From Citrobacter werkmanii NBRC 105721 (lineage in GTDB: Bacteria; Pseudomonadota; Gammaproteobacteria; Enterobacterales; Enterobacteriaceae): a stretch of DNA of 64,000 bases. The notes under the pieces are model-generated. The model ran no database searches. It saw only the letters and a list, made by a program, of their open reading frames with translations, and was not told the origin of the DNA. The stretch spans positions 1-64,000 of the forward strand of contig BBMW01000019.1 in assembly GCA_000759755.1 (NCBI GenBank), read 5' to 3'. Made by a program: the position numbers and the translations under genes. Positions 48,616 through 58,517 of this stretch are shown here, in pieces (the stretch's first letter is position 1; each line of letters opens with the position of its first letter).

Positions 48616-49041
48616 CGAGTCAGCTCTGTACTTTACGTCCTGCGTATCTTTACCATATTTATTTTCGTCCTGGGTGCCGACAAACGCGCCCAGATCGATA
48701 AGCATGCCGACCAGAATCAGCGTCGGAAGAAAACGGCCTACCGCCCATTGCCAGACGCCAGGTAACATCGCCCAGTTTCCGGCCAGCAGCATCCACGCCA
48801 GAATCATCAGCAACGCCCACGCCCCTGAACGTCCCCGATCGTGCAGACGCTTTACCGTCACCGCCGCCGTCGGCCATAGCAGACACACCAGACAAAATGC
48901 CGCGGTTTGAATATCGAGTAATTGCTTACTCGCCAGGGAGAACAACGCCAACATACTGACGAGCCACAGACCTATCCAAATCCAGAAATCACGGCGTCCA
49001 ATACGCCCTTTAAATGAGAATAACCACTGCTGTATGGTCAT
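48613..49041 (-). CDS. yiiR: Inner-membrane protein YiiR (DUF805)
   Basis: Membrane protein of 142 residues, function unknown. It starts MTIQQWLFSFKGRIGRRDFW, the typical DUF805 amino-terminal motif. Three to four membrane segments follow (DFWIWIGLWLVSMLALFSLA, ALLMILAWMLLAGNWAM, FLPTLILVGMLIDLGAF). DRGRSGAWALL is the conserved loop. It is divergent from yiiQ. Confidence 0.9.
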   Translation of the reverse strand: MTIQQWLFSFKGRIGRRDFWIWIGLWLVSMLALFSLASKQLLDIQTAAFCLVCLLWPTAAVTVKRLHDRGRSGAWALLMILAWMLLAGNWAMLPGVWQWAVGRFLPTLILVGMLIDLGAFVGTQDENKYGKDTQDVKYRADS

Positions 49042-49141
49042 GTAGGTTCCTTTATTATTACCTTCCAGGACAGTTTACCCTTTTGACAAGCCGGACGGTT
49101 ACCGTTTTAATCGTGAGCAGTGAGAATGAAAGGTACAATTG

Positions 49142-49741
49142 ATGAAGCAAGGATTTACACTGTTTTTATTACTGTTTTCAGCCTTAACCGTAAGCACTAC
49201 GGCGCAGGCGGAAGAGCCATCGACGGCAATCACGGCCCCCTATTTGTTGGCGGGCGCGCCAACTTTTGATCTATCGATTAGCCAGTTTCGTGAAAACTTT
49301 AATACACAGAATCCGAAGCTTATCCTCAATGAGTTCCGCGCCATCGACAGCAGTCGCGACCGAGCGAATCTCACCCGCGCCGCCAGTAAAATCAACGAAA
49401 ACCTGTATGCGTCCTCCGCCCTTGAGCGCGGCACCTTAAAAATCAAAAGCATGCAGATAACCTGGCTGCCGATTCAGGGGCCAGAACAAAAGGCGGCGAA
49501 AGCGAAAGCGCTGGAATATATGAGCGCCGTCATCCGCACCGTCGCGCCGCTGCTGACGAAAGAACAGAGCCAGAAAAAGCTGCAAAAACTTCTCGCAGCG
49601 GGCAAAGGTAAGCACTATTACGCCGAAACAGAAGGCGCTATTCGCTATGTCATAGCAGATAACGGTGAAAAGGGGCTGACCTTCGCTGTTGAACCGATTA
49701 AGCTGGCTCTATCTGAAAACCTCGAAGGGTCGAATAAGTGA
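49142..49741 (+). CDS. yiiQ: Secreted protein YiiQ (DUF1454)
   Basis: Periplasmic protein of 199 residues, function unknown. A signal peptide is clear (MKQGFTLFLLLFSALTVSTTAQA/EEPS). The ATG was chosen over the TTG one codon earlier. The mature part has no recognised catalytic motif; the segment with INENLYASSALERGTLKIKS is characteristic of DUF1454. It lies directly upstream of tpiA on the same strand. Confidence 0.9.
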   Translation: MKQGFTLFLLLFSALTVSTTAQAEEPSTAITAPYLLAGAPTFDLSISQFRENFNTQNPKLILNEFRAIDSSRDRANLTRAASKINENLYASSALERGTLKIKSMQITWLPIQGPEQKAAKAKALEYMSAVIRTVAPLLTKEQSQKKLQKLLAAGKGKHYYAETEGAIRYVIADNGEKGLTFAVEPIKLALSENLEGSNK

Positions 49742-49849
49742 CAAAAAGCAAAGCCTTTCTGGGGATGAATCTCTATACTGTTTCACAGACCATGCTGCCC
49801 TGACGGGCGGCCATATTCCTTAATTCGCTGACAAGCGTGGAGAAATGAA

Positions 49850-50617
49850 ATGCGACATCCTTTAGTGATGGGTAACTGGAAACTGAACGGCAGCCGCCAT
49901 ATGGTAAACGAACTGGTTGCTAATCTGCGTAAAGAACTGGCTGGCGTTGCTGGCTGTGCAGTAGCGATTGCTCCGCCGGAAATGTATATCGACCTGGCGA
50001 AACACGCCGCTGCCGGTAGCCACATCATCCTGGGCGCGCAGAACGTTGACCTGAACCTGTCTGGCGCATTCACCGGTGAAACAAGCGCTGAAATGCTGAA
50101 AGATATCGGCGCGCAGTACATCATTATCGGTCACTCTGAGCGTCGTACTTATCACAAAGAGTCTGACGAGCTGATCGCGAAGAAATTCGCTGTGCTGAAA
50201 GAGCAGGGTCTGACTCCAGTTCTGTGCATCGGTGAAACCGAAGCAGAAAACGAAGCGGGCAAAACTGAAGAAGTCTGCGCACGTCAGATCGACGCCGTTC
50301 TGAAAACTCAGGGCGCTGCGGCATTCGAAGGCGTAGTCATCGCTTACGAACCAGTATGGGCTATCGGTACCGGTAAATCTGCAACTCCGGCTCAGGCTCA
50401 GGCTGTTCACAAATTCATTCGTGATCACATTGCTAAAGCTGACGCGAAAATCGCTGAACAGGTTATTATCCAGTACGGCGGTTCCGTAAACGCGGGCAAC
50501 GCGGCAGAACTGTTCGCTCAGCCGGACATCGACGGCGCGCTGGTTGGCGGTGCTTCTCTGAAAGCAGATGCTTTCGCAGTCATCGTTAAAGCAGCAGAAG
50601 CCGCTAAACAGGCTTAA
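49850..50617 (+). CDS. tpiA: Triose-phosphate isomerase TpiA
   Basis: Glycolytic enzyme interconverting dihydroxyacetone phosphate and glyceraldehyde 3-phosphate. It has 255 residues. Active-site residues are Lys in [10 protein letters not shown] (near 11), His in [11 protein letters not shown] (near 95), and Glu in [15 protein letters not shown], which also holds loop 6. A C-rich/G-rich terminator follows. Confidence 0.98.
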   Translation: MRHPLVMGNWKLNGSRHMVNELVANLRKELAGVAGCAVAIAPPEMYIDLAKHAAAGSHIILGAQNVDLNLSGAFTGETSAEMLKDIGAQYIIIGHSERRTYHKESDELIAKKFAVLKEQGLTPVLCIGETEAENEAGKTEEVCARQIDAVLKTQGAAAFEGVVIAYEPVWAIGTGKSATPAQAQAVHKFIRDHIAKADAKIAEQVIIQYGGSVNAGNAAELFAQPDIDGALVGGASLKADAFAVIVKAAEAAKQA

Positions 50618-50626
50618 GTTGTTAAG

Positions 50627-50648
50627 GCGGGAGGGGCACTCCTCCCGC
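50627..50648. terminator. Terminator between tpiA and the SLC13 permease gene
   Basis: GCGGGAGG-GGCACT-CCTCCCGC: an 8-bp GC stem between convergent genes. The T-tract is weak (TGTATT). Confidence 0.75.
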
Positions 50649-50656
50649 TGTATTAA

Positions 50657-52129
50657 CTACCAGTATCCCAACCAGTGCCACCAGAAGGCGCCGGTCACAC
50701 CCCAAATGGTCAGGTTGACCACACTCATTACCAGCCCCGTTTTCCACCACTCCGCCAGCGTGACATAGCCCGAACCAAAGATAATAGGCGCAGTACCCGT
50801 GCCATAGTGCGTGAGCGACATCATCAAGGAGGAGGAGAAACCGAGCATTAAACCAAGCAGCGCTGGCGGCGCGCCGAGGCCTAAACCTGCAGCGAAGAAC
50901 GCAGCGAACATCGCCGTAATATGCGCAGTTGTACTGGCGAAAAAGTAGTGCGAATAGACGTAAAGCAGAATCAACAACAGCGTCGCAATGCTCCAGTGCA
51001 CACCCAGATGGTCGATTGCACTACCCACGCTGGTCGCCAGCCAACCAACCAACCCAAGCTTGCTGAGAAAATCCGCCATCATTACCAGCGCCGCGAACCA
51101 GACTATGGTATCCCACGCTCCACGGCATTTAAGAATGTCTTCCCAGCTTAATACTCCCGCCATCAACAGAATCGACAAACCAATTAACGCGGCGCTTGTG
51201 GGGTTTACGCTCCAGGCGCTGCCCATCAACATCGCGGGCACTCCCGCCCACAGGCAGAGCAGCAAAATGAAGACGGCCAGGGTAATTTTCTCTGCCAGTG
51301 AAAGCGGACCTAGCGCCTCCAGTTTTTGTCGTGCGAACTGCGGCGCATTTGGCGTGCGTGTGATGGCTGGCGGGTAGAGCCACCAGATTACAATCGGCAT
51401 GACGACCAGCGAGACCACAGCGGGAAGCAGCGCCGCAATAGCCCACATTCCCCAGGTCATGTTCAGCACGCCATCCGTCCCCTTCGTTAAAAAGCTAACG
51501 ATTAAGGGGTTAGGTGCGGTCGCGGTGATGAACATTGCCGAGCTGATGGGGTTAATGTTGTAATTCACCAGCGCCAGATAGCGACCCGTTGAACCATTCT
51601 CGTTGTTTCCCGGTTGCGATCCGAGGCTTTCCGCAATCGCCCGCATTACTGGGTGGATAATACCACCGCCACGCGCCGTGTTGCTGGGCGTAACCGGCGC
51701 AATCAGCGTTTCCGCAAGGGTTAATGCCCACGCAATACCCAGCGTTCTTTTACCAAACAGCGCAATAAACCCGTAGCCAATTCGCGCCCCCAGGCCGGTC
51801 TTTAACAGACTTTGCGACAGCATAATGGATAAACCAATCAGCCAGATTAACTGGTTAGAAAAGCCACTCAACGCATCGTTCAGTGCGGCCGAGGGTTTAC
51901 CGGGGTTAGTGACGCCGGTCATCGCCACCAGCATAATCGCCACAACCGCGATGGCGCCAATGGGCATGGCTTTACCGATAATCGCTGCGATCGTACCTAT
52001 GAACAACGCCAGCAGATGCCACGCTTGCGGAGTGACATCAGGCGGACACGGGATAACAAACCAGATGGTCAGCGTGATCGCGAGCGAAATGATGGCAGGC
52101 CAACAGCGGATAGGGGTCAAACTGTCCAT
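50657..52129 (-). CDS. Anion permease of the DASS/SLC13 family (CitT/TtdT-like)
   Basis: Inner-membrane transporter of 490 residues with about twelve hydrophobic segments. The hallmark TPSNTARGGGIIHPVMRAI (near 149) matches the SNT substrate motif of the CitT/TtdT group of di- and tricarboxylate:anion transporters. A second motif region THYGTGTAPIIFG lies near 449. Probable substrates are dicarboxylates or tartrate, but the sequence does not decide. It is second in a pair with the SLC13-type gene upstream on the same strand (113-base gap). Confidence 0.85.
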   Translation of the reverse strand: MDSLTPIRCWPAIISLAITLTIWFVIPCPPDVTPQAWHLLALFIGTIAAIIGKAMPIGAIAVVAIMLVAMTGVTNPGKPSAALNDALSGFSNQLIWLIGLSIMLSQSLLKTGLGARIGYGFIALFGKRTLGIAWALTLAETLIAPVTPSNTARGGGIIHPVMRAIAESLGSQPGNNENGSTGRYLALVNYNINPISSAMFITATAPNPLIVSFLTKGTDGVLNMTWGMWAIAALLPAVVSLVVMPIVIWWLYPPAITRTPNAPQFARQKLEALGPLSLAEKITLAVFILLLCLWAGVPAMLMGSAWSVNPTSAALIGLSILLMAGVLSWEDILKCRGAWDTIVWFAALVMMADFLSKLGLVGWLATSVGSAIDHLGVHWSIATLLLILLYVYSHYFFASTTAHITAMFAAFFAAGLGLGAPPALLGLMLGFSSSLMMSLTHYGTGTAPIIFGSGYVTLAEWWKTGLVMSVVNLTIWGVTGAFWWHWLGYW

Positions 52130-52242
52130 GAATCAATCCTTGAGTTTCCAGTGCACAAATCTGCGCCCCGGTATTAACCGCCATCAGCCCAAATAAAACA
52201 ATTCATCATCTCACAAAACAAAAAATTAACATTTAGATACAG

Positions 52243-53547
52243 TTATAATTTACCCAGCATACTGAACCAGAGGTAATCCAACGGCAGAAGCACCAGATAC
52301 GTTGCCACCGCCAGCGCAATACACAGCAGCATCCCCGCCCTCGCAGGCACTTTCCCAAGCGCCATCGCCACAACAATGGGTGAAGCCTGATACGGAAGTA
52401 GCGGTGTGGAATATCCCAGTACCTGAATCATAATCACCGACAGCAGCGGGAATCCCGTCGCATCGGCAAAGCTTTGCGCCAGCGTGGTATATAGCGCCGG
52501 AACGCCGTTTGCCGTCATAATAAAATTGAGTGCGGTGGTAATGCCAGTCAGCGCGAGGAAGCTGGTAAACGGTTTTTCCGCGTCCAGCGGCATCACCTGT
52601 AACAGCGCCTCGCCCACCGCACTGCCAATACCGGTCTGCGTGACGGTGATCGCCAGCCCCAGAATACCCGCCACATAGATACAGGTACGGATATTGACCC
52701 CACTGGAAAACTCCTCGCCATTAATAAAGCCAACCCGAGGTAGCAGCGTGATAACCGCCGCCGCCAGTCCGGTCCACGCTGGACCAATGCCGTGCCAGCT
52801 TTCGCTTACCCACAAAAACAACACCACCGCTAACATCCATGCCAGACGTTTTTCATCCCGGCTCATCGGCTCAGGCGGCGTCAGATCGCGCGGCGCATGG
52901 GGCTTACCAGGAAACAGCCAGCAGATAAGTACGATGAGTACCGCGCCCTTGAGCCAGCCCAGAACCGGCGTATGTAACAGTAAATAGGGCAGATAATTCA
53001 GGTGGATACCGTAAGAACCTTCCGCTGCGCCGCTCATCACCAGATTCGGCACGTTAGCGGGTAAAATCGTCGCGGAAAGCTGGAACGTCCCAAACCCGAC
53101 GGCCAGCGCCAGACCATACCAGGCTCGCGTGCCGTCGTTAATTCCCGCCCGTTTCGCCATCGCCGCGACAATCGGCATCAGCAGCGCAATGCGCCCCATA
53201 TTGGACGGCATTACAAACGCCAGCGCATAACTTAGCAGTACCACACTCGCTACCATTAACGGCCAGGAGTCGGTCAATCGCGATGACAGCGCCCTCGCCG
53301 CCCTGTCCGCCAATCCCGTTTTACGAATCGCGATACCCAGCACGAAGCCACTGAAGACCAGCCAGAATGCCGATGACGCAAAGCCGCCAAAAATCACATC
53401 CGGTGGCGCGATTTTGGCCACCATCGCCACGGCAAAGAACAGCAGCGCCGTTATAAATTCCGGTAGTAGCGATGTCGCCCAGAGAATAATGGTGATGCCA
53501 ACCACCAGAGAAGGAATAAACAGAGGGTGTGAAAGCCAGAGCGACAT
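52243..53547 (-). CDS. SLC13-family permease
   Basis: Membrane protein of 434 residues with about eleven hydrophobic segments. FVMPSNMGRIALLMPIVAAM (near 112) and NFIMTANGVPALYT (near 333) lie at the places of the two clamshell hairpin motifs of the DASS superfamily, but they differ from the strict SNT motif. It is distinct from the neighbouring permease (little visible similarity apart from fold), so the two genes are not simple tandem duplicates. The substrate is unknown. No regulator or enzyme gene sits beside the pair. Confidence 0.8.
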   Translation of the reverse strand: MSLWLSHPLFIPSLVVGITIILWATSLLPEFITALLFFAVAMVAKIAPPDVIFGGFASSAFWLVFSGFVLGIAIRKTGLADRAARALSSRLTDSWPLMVASVVLLSYALAFVMPSNMGRIALLMPIVAAMAKRAGINDGTRAWYGLALAVGFGTFQLSATILPANVPNLVMSGAAEGSYGIHLNYLPYLLLHTPVLGWLKGAVLIVLICWLFPGKPHAPRDLTPPEPMSRDEKRLAWMLAVVLFLWVSESWHGIGPAWTGLAAAVITLLPRVGFINGEEFSSGVNIRTCIYVAGILGLAITVTQTGIGSAVGEALLQVMPLDAEKPFTSFLALTGITTALNFIMTANGVPALYTTLAQSFADATGFPLLSVIMIQVLGYSTPLLPYQASPIVVAMALGKVPARAGMLLCIALAVATYLVLLPLDYLWFSMLGKL

Positions 53548-53620
53548 GCCTGTCTCCTGTTGTTTTTTTCAACAAGAATACGGGGACAGGCATGCGGAGT
53601 AAACGCCAGATTAGGTAGGG

Positions 53621-54370
53621 TTAGCGCAGAATATCACATTGATGATCCTGAATTTCCTCAGCAGAGGCGAGATTCAGCGACAGCAAGTTACGCTGAGTCG
53701 CCAGCAGGACAAAAGACTCATCGCTTTGGCGCACCATCGCCAGCGCATAGCGGCCCATATGTTCTCGCGCATTCGGTACTTCTTCCGCCAGCATAATAAA
53801 CGGGCTGCGTTGCGCCAGTTCGTTTTCCGTGACGCGACGCGCCAGATATTCATGCCCGCGTAATCCACCCGGCAAAGGCAACCAGCGGGTGCTGATTTTC
53901 GCCATGTTGTCATCCAGCTGCTTTCTGACATCGGTTCGCAGGCAGGAGATATGAATGTGCAGGTGATTTTGCGTACGCCCGCTACGCGAGTTAATGGTCA
54001 GCGATACCGCTTTGTCAGGGATCTCCTGACCGTATTTTTGGCTCATAAAGCTACGCGCCTGCCAGGCCAGCCAGAAAAAGTTCGGCGTGCCTGATTCCAA
54101 CAGCAACGGGCTTTCCGTACCATTGATACGGTAACCAGGCATCAACAGATATTGCAGCGGACCATTACGATCTTTGAACACCACATATCCGGCGTCTGGT
54201 TTCACTTCCACGCACGGTGCGGGATCCTGCTGCTGCAACTGGTGCGGCAAGCATTGCTGAAGAACAATCTGGCGTAACGCGTCCGGGTTGCCGGTGAATT
54301 TCCAGTAACCAATGCCAGCAGCGGCAGCCACCACAATCACCGCCAGTAAAAGATAGCCTGCTTTTTTCAT
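53621..54370 (-). CDS. cdh: CDP-diacylglycerol diphosphatase Cdh
   Basis: Inner-membrane enzyme that hydrolyses CDP-diacylglycerol to phosphatidate and CMP. It has 249 residues from [11 protein letters not shown]; a longer in-frame start overlaps the sbp terminator and was rejected. One N-terminal membrane anchor ([17 protein letters not shown]) precedes a HIT-superfamily domain with [11 protein letters not shown] near residue 155. [13 protein letters not shown] is a conserved family block. Confidence 0.94.
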   Translation of the reverse strand: MKKAGYLLLAVIVVAAAAGIGYWKFTGNPDALRQIVLQQCLPHQLQQQDPAPCVEVKPDAGYVVFKDRNGPLQYLLMPGYRINGTESPLLLESGTPNFFWLAWQARSFMSQKYGQEIPDKAVSLTINSRSGRTQNHLHIHISCLRTDVRKQLDDNMAKISTRWLPLPGGLRGHEYLARRVTENELAQRSPFIMLAEEVPNAREHMGRYALAMVRQSDESFVLLATQRNLLSLNLASAEEIQDHQCDILR

Positions 54371-54426
54371 TACGCGTTCCCTGTATCCTATTGAGGGGCA
54401 AGAGTAACGCAAAACCATGACAAATA

Positions 54427-54458
54427 AAAAACCCGGTCGCGTTATGCCACCGGGTTGG
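54427..54458 (-). terminator. Terminator after sbp
   Basis: On the minus strand AACCCGGT...ACCGGGTTTTTTATT follows the sbp stop: a 8-bp stem and U-tract separating sbp from cdh. Confidence 0.9.
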
Positions 54459-54474
54459 TAACTCACAGATTTAT

Positions 54475-55464
54475 TTAGCGCTTGCTGATTTGGTCGAACG
54501 TACCGCCGTTAGAGAAGTGCTCTTTCTGTGCTTTCGTCCAGCCGCCAAACTCTTCGTCAATGGTGAACAGCTTCAGCTTCGGAAAGGCATTTTCGTATTT
54601 CTTCGCCACTTCAGCATCACGCGGACGGTAGAAGTTTTTCGCTGCTATCTCCTGACCTTCCGGCGAGTAGAGATACTTCAGGTAGGCTTCCGCTACCGCT
54701 TTGGTGTCTTTCTTTTCCACCACTTTGTCGACCACGGAAACGGTCGGCTCCGCGAGAATAGATTCACTCGGAGTGACTATCTCGAATTTATCTTTACCCA
54801 GTTCGTTCGTCGCCAGTAGCGCTTCGTTTTCCCAGGCAATCAGCACATCACCGATACCGCGTTCAACGAAGGTATTGGTTGAGCCACGCGCACCGGAGTC
54901 CAGCACTTCAACGTTTTTAAACAGGGCTTTGACGAAGTCCTGGGCTTTGGCCTGATCGTTATTGTTGTGGTGCAGGGCGTAGCCCCATGCTGCCAGATAG
55001 TTCCAGCGTGCGCCGCCTGAGCTTTTCGGGTTTGGCGTAATGACAGACACACCCGGTTTGACAAGATCGTTCCAGTCATGAATTTGTTTTGGATTGCCCT
55101 TGCGGACCAGGAAAACGATGGTGGAAGTGTAAGGTGCTGAGTTATCCGGCAGACGCTTGATCCAGTTTTTATCGATACGACCACGTTCAGCAATAGCGTC
55201 CACATCGTAAGCCAGCGCCAGCGTCACGACATCGGCTTCAATGCCGTTAATGACGGAAGTCGCCTGTTTACCCGAACCGCCGTGTGATTGGCGGATCACG
55301 ACGTTGTCGCCGGTTTCCTGCTTCCAGTGCGCGCTAAAAGCTTTGTTGTACTGCTCGTACAGCTCACGCGTTGGATCGTACGATACGTTAAGTAACTGAA
55401 TATCCTTTGCCAGAACGCTGGTCGATGCCAGCAATAATGTTAACCCTACGCCCCATTTGTTCAT
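54475..55464 (-). CDS. sbp: Periplasmic sulfate-binding protein Sbp
   Basis: Binding component for the sulfate/thiosulfate ABC transporter (CysTWA, encoded elsewhere). It has 329 residues. The signal peptide ends near residue 19 ([10 protein letters not shown]). [28 protein letters not shown] and [21 protein letters not shown] carry the sulfate-binding loops. CysB control is known in E. coli; a specific site was not assigned here. Confidence 0.96.
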   Translation of the reverse strand: MNKWGVGLTLLLASTSVLAKDIQLLNVSYDPTRELYEQYNKAFSAHWKQETGDNVVIRQSHGGSGKQATSVINGIEADVVTLALAYDVDAIAERGRIDKNWIKRLPDNSAPYTSTIVFLVRKGNPKQIHDWNDLVKPGVSVITPNPKSSGGARWNYLAAWGYALHHNNNDQAKAQDFVKALFKNVEVLDSGARGSTNTFVERGIGDVLIAWENEALLATNELGKDKFEIVTPSESILAEPTVSVVDKVVEKKDTKAVAEAYLKYLYSPEGQEIAAKNFYRPRDAEVAKKYENAFPKLKLFTIDEEFGGWTKAQKEHFSNGGTFDQISKR

Positions 55465-55576
55465 CGCCCAGCTCTCTTATGTGGTGTTGTGATGAGCAAA
55501 GCGTGCCAGAAAGCGATCCAAACATTAAAGAATAAAAAAAGATTTGCTATAACTTCGAGGAATAAATCTGAGGGAT

Positions 55577-55658
55577 TGCCGGATGGCGGCTAGCGCCTAA
55601 TCAGGCCTACACGTTTCTGCAACCTGTAGGCCTGATAAGCGTAGCGCCATCAGGCGCG
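55577..55658. repeat. BIME: two opposed REP units between sbp and pfkA
   Basis: TGCCGGATGGCGGCTAGCGCCTAATCAGGCCTACA is followed by an inverted copy (GTAGGCCTGATAAGCGTAGCGCCATCAGGC), lying between the two genes just after pfkA. Confidence 0.9.
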
Positions 55659-55668
55659 CAAAAAACAA

Positions 55669-56631
55669 TCAGTACAGTTTTTTCGCGCAGTCCAGCCAGT
55701 CACCTTTGAAAGGACGCTTCATGTTTTCGATAGCGTCGATGATGTCATGGTGAACCAGTTTTTCGTTCTGAATACCTACGCAACGGCCACCGTGACCTTC
55801 GAGCAGCAGTTCAATGGCATACGCGCCCATACGGGACGCCAGAATACGGTCATAAGGAACCGGAGAACCACCACGCTGGATGTGACCCAGTACGGTTGAA
55901 CGCGTTTCACGGCCCGTTTCTTTCTCGATGTAATGCGCCAGTTCGTCAACGTCACACATGTGTTCAGTGATCGCTACAATCGCGTGTTTTTTACCTTTCG
56001 CGATACCGGCTTTGATTTCAGCAACCAGATCGTCACGGCTGAATTCTACTTCCGGAACCACCACGAACTCACAACCGCCGGCAATCGCTGCCGCCAGAGT
56101 CAGATCACCACAGTAGCGGCCCATCACTTCAACGATGGAAATACGCTGGTGAGAAGAAGAGGTATCACGCAGACGGTCAATCGCTTCGACTACAGTACCC
56201 AGCGCGGTGAAATAACCGATGGTGTAGTCGGTGCCCTTGATATCGTTGTCGATAGTGCCCGGCAGACCGATGCACGGGAAGCCCATTTCAGTCAGGCGTT
56301 TCGCACCCATGTAAGAACCGTCACCACCGATAACAACCAGGGCGTCGATGCCACGCTTCTTCAGGTTTTCGATAGCCACCGCACGCACGTTTTCGTCGCG
56401 GAATTCCGGGAAGCGGGCAGAACCGAGGAAGGTACCGCCACGGTTGATCATGTCGGACACGCTATAGCGGTCAAGCTGGACCATACGGTCTTCATACAAA
56501 CCCAGGTAGCCATCATGGATCCCCATGACTTCCAGCCCTTCCGTCAACGCTGCACGTACAACACCACGGATTGCTGCGTTCATGCCCGGCGCATCACCGC
56601 CGCTTGTCAACACACCGATTTTCTTAATCAT
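55669..56631 (-). CDS. pfkA: 6-phosphofructokinase I PfkA
   Basis: Main phosphofructokinase of glycolysis. It has 320 residues. The ATP-binding [15 protein letters not shown] (from 8) and [14 protein letters not shown] (near 102) are followed by the catalytic loop [14 protein letters not shown] (Asp near 127) and the substrate-binding [17 protein letters not shown] near 170. The allosteric-site residues in the [14 protein letters not shown] region are present. The promoter lies in the 185-base gap before fieF. Confidence 0.98.
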   Translation of the reverse strand: MIKKIGVLTSGGDAPGMNAAIRGVVRAALTEGLEVMGIHDGYLGLYEDRMVQLDRYSVSDMINRGGTFLGSARFPEFRDENVRAVAIENLKKRGIDALVVIGGDGSYMGAKRLTEMGFPCIGLPGTIDNDIKGTDYTIGYFTALGTVVEAIDRLRDTSSSHQRISIVEVMGRYCGDLTLAAAIAGGCEFVVVPEVEFSRDDLVAEIKAGIAKGKKHAIVAITEHMCDVDELAHYIEKETGRETRSTVLGHIQRGGSPVPYDRILASRMGAYAIELLLEGHGGRCVGIQNEKLVHHDIIDAIENMKRPFKGDWLDCAKKLY

Positions 56632-56816
56632 GACTACCTCTGAACTTTGGAATGCAAAATGAAATCTGCTGCCGGAAGTCGATTCCGCATATCGAAACGA
56701 TCCAACGAATATGCAGATAGTATAACAATCACTTCCTGCTGAATTGATTCAGGTCAGGCCAAATGGTGGTAATTTATACACAAAATGCTGGCCTGGTTCA
56801 CTTTTTTTACAACGAA

Positions 56817-57719
56817 TTATGAAAGCTCAAACATCTTGCCTTCCTTGGGTACGACGGAACAGGGATCCTGATGAATAATGACATCCGATCCCGGGAAACG
56901 TCGCAAAATTGCCTGCTCGACCTGCTCAGCCACTACATGCGCCTGAACGAGCGGCAGATTATCTTCCATTTCCAAATGAATCTGAATAAAGCGGGTCGGC
57001 CCTGACTGCCGCGTGCGAAGATCGTGAGCGCCGCTGACTCCCGGCCATGACGTCACGATATCAATAATTTCCTGACGTTCTTCATCGGGTAAAGCGCGAT
57101 CCAGCAATGACTGCACCGCCTCATACCCCATGCGTAATGCGCTATATAAAATATAGATGCCAATCCCGAGCGCAAACAAGGCATCTGCGCGATGCCAGCC
57201 GTACCATGCCAGCCCAAGCGCAATGAGAATCGCACCGTTCATCATAACATCAGACTGATAATGAAGCATATCCGCCCTAACAGCCTGACTTTGCGTACGC
57301 TTCACCACCCAGCGCTGAAACGAGACCAGTATGATGGTGCACACTAACGCAATGATGGTAACAATCACCCCGACGCCGGGATCTTTCATCGGCGTGGGTT
57401 GGATAAGATGCTGAATCCCGGTCAGGAATAAAAACAGCGCTGAGCCGGAAATAAACATACTTTGCGCCAACGCCGCCAATGATTCCGCTTTACCGTGTCC
57501 AAACGTGTGTTCATCATCGGCCGGTTGCAATGAATAACGCACCACCAACAGGTTGGTTAACGACGCCGCGATATCCACCAAAGAATCCACCAGTGCAGCC
57601 AGAATACTGACCGATCCGGTGTACCACCACGCAAAAATTTTGATCAAAAGTAACAGCGATGCCATCACGGTCGCCGCGATTGCCGCCCGGCTAACCAGCC
57701 GCCCATAGGTTTGATTCAT
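56817..57719 (-). CDS. fieF: Ferrous-iron/zinc efflux pump FieF
   Basis: Cation diffusion facilitator that exports Fe(II) and Zn(II) in exchange for protons. It has 300 residues from [13 protein letters not shown]. Transport-site residues are DSLVD (45-49) in membrane helix 2 and HYQSD (153-157) in helix 5. The C-terminal cytoplasmic domain contains [20 protein letters not shown]. The ATG follows GGAG; a GTG two codons earlier is less well placed. Confidence 0.96.
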   Translation of the reverse strand: MNQTYGRLVSRAAIAATVMASLLLLIKIFAWWYTGSVSILAALVDSLVDIAASLTNLLVVRYSLQPADDEHTFGHGKAESLAALAQSMFISGSALFLFLTGIQHLIQPTPMKDPGVGVIVTIIALVCTIILVSFQRWVVKRTQSQAVRADMLHYQSDVMMNGAILIALGLAWYGWHRADALFALGIGIYILYSALRMGYEAVQSLLDRALPDEERQEIIDIVTSWPGVSGAHDLRTRQSGPTRFIQIHLEMEDNLPLVQAHVVAEQVEQAILRRFPGSDVIIHQDPCSVVPKEGKMFELS

Positions 57720-57800
57720 AAACACTCCTGCCAGGATATGCCGCTAGTATAACGGATGAAGTAAAACAGTCAGGCAATTACCGAGTGACAAATTTTGGGC

Positions 57801-57858
57801 AAAAAAAAACCCCACATCATGTGGGGGAAGACAGGGATGGTGTCTATGGCAAGGAAAA
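57801..57858 (-). ncRNA. cpxQ: CpxQ small RNA from the cpxP 3' UTR
   Basis: Immediately after the cpxP stop, the minus strand reads TTTTCCTTGCCATAGACACC then ATCCCTGTC and the terminator CCCCCACA-TGAT-GTGGGGG followed by a T-tract. This corresponds to the 58-nt Hfq-dependent CpxQ, released from cpxP mRNA by RNase E, which represses envelope and membrane-protein mRNAs under Cpx stress. The same stem is the cpxP terminator. The 5' end is inferred by analogy. Confidence 0.93.
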
Positions 57859-57866
57859 CAGGGTTA

Positions 57867-58367
57867 CTACTGGGAACGTGAGTTGCTACTACTCAATAAA
57901 TTCAACGATGAGCTTTTTTGCCAGTGCGCGACGTCGCGCAGTTGCTCCATTCGTTGTTCATGTTTCTCATTTAAAACCGCTTGCTGCTCGGGCGTTAACA
58001 GGCGATACATCTGGTTGCGAACCTTGGCTATTTCAACCTGGCGGGCAACCTGTTCCTGCGCCATTCTTTCTGCCTGAGCGCGCACAGCGCTTTCATCAAA
58101 TTTCTCTGCGGTGACAAGGCGATGCATTGTCTCCATTTCGCTAACATTAACAGGAGGCTGTTCGTGTCTTGCCTGCTGCATTAAATCTCGCATCTGTTGA
58201 CGTTGATGTTCGGTTAAACTGATACCGTCAAACATGTGGCTCTGTACGCTGCGTTGCGAGGAGCCTTCACCCAGGTGCCAGTGATCGCCTGTGACGACTT
58301 CAGCTGCATGGCTTAAAGTACTGAGTGCCAGCGTTGAGGCCATGACGGCAGCGGTTACTTTGCCCAT
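57867..58367 (-). CDS. cpxP: Periplasmic adaptor and Cpx inhibitor CpxP
   Basis: Periplasmic chaperone-like repressor of CpxA that is degraded with misfolded proteins. It has 166 residues from [12 protein letters not shown]. The signal peptide ends near residue 21 (LSHA/AEVV). Both family LTxxQ boxes are visible: [10 protein letters not shown] (near 51) and [10 protein letters not shown] (near 122). It is divergent from cpxRA across a Cpx-controlled intergenic region, and its 3' UTR yields CpxQ. Confidence 0.95.
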   Translation of the reverse strand: MGKVTAAVMASTLALSTLSHAAEVVTGDHWHLGEGSSQRSVQSHMFDGISLTEHQRQQMRDLMQQARHEQPPVNVSEMETMHRLVTAEKFDESAVRAQAERMAQEQVARQVEIAKVRNQMYRLLTPEQQAVLNEKHEQRMEQLRDVAHWQKSSSLNLLSSSNSRSQ

Positions 58368-58447
58368 CACTTGCTCCCAAAATCTTTTCTGTCGCGATTC
58401 AACGAGAGACAGTTTACGATTCGGGCTGCAAACATGCGTCAGGGGGT

Positions 58448-58462
58448 GTAAAACAACGTAAA
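58448..58462. promoter_or_regulatory. CpxR box in the cpxP-cpxR intergenic region
   Basis: GTAAA-ACAAC-GTAAA is a perfect match to the CpxR consensus GTAAA-N5-GTAAA. It lies 81 bases before cpxP and 56 bases before cpxR, so it should serve both divergent promoters. Confidence 0.9.
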
Positions 58463-58517
58463 GTCATAGATTAGCGACGCCTGATGACGTAATTTCTGCC
58501 TCGGAGGTACGTAAACA

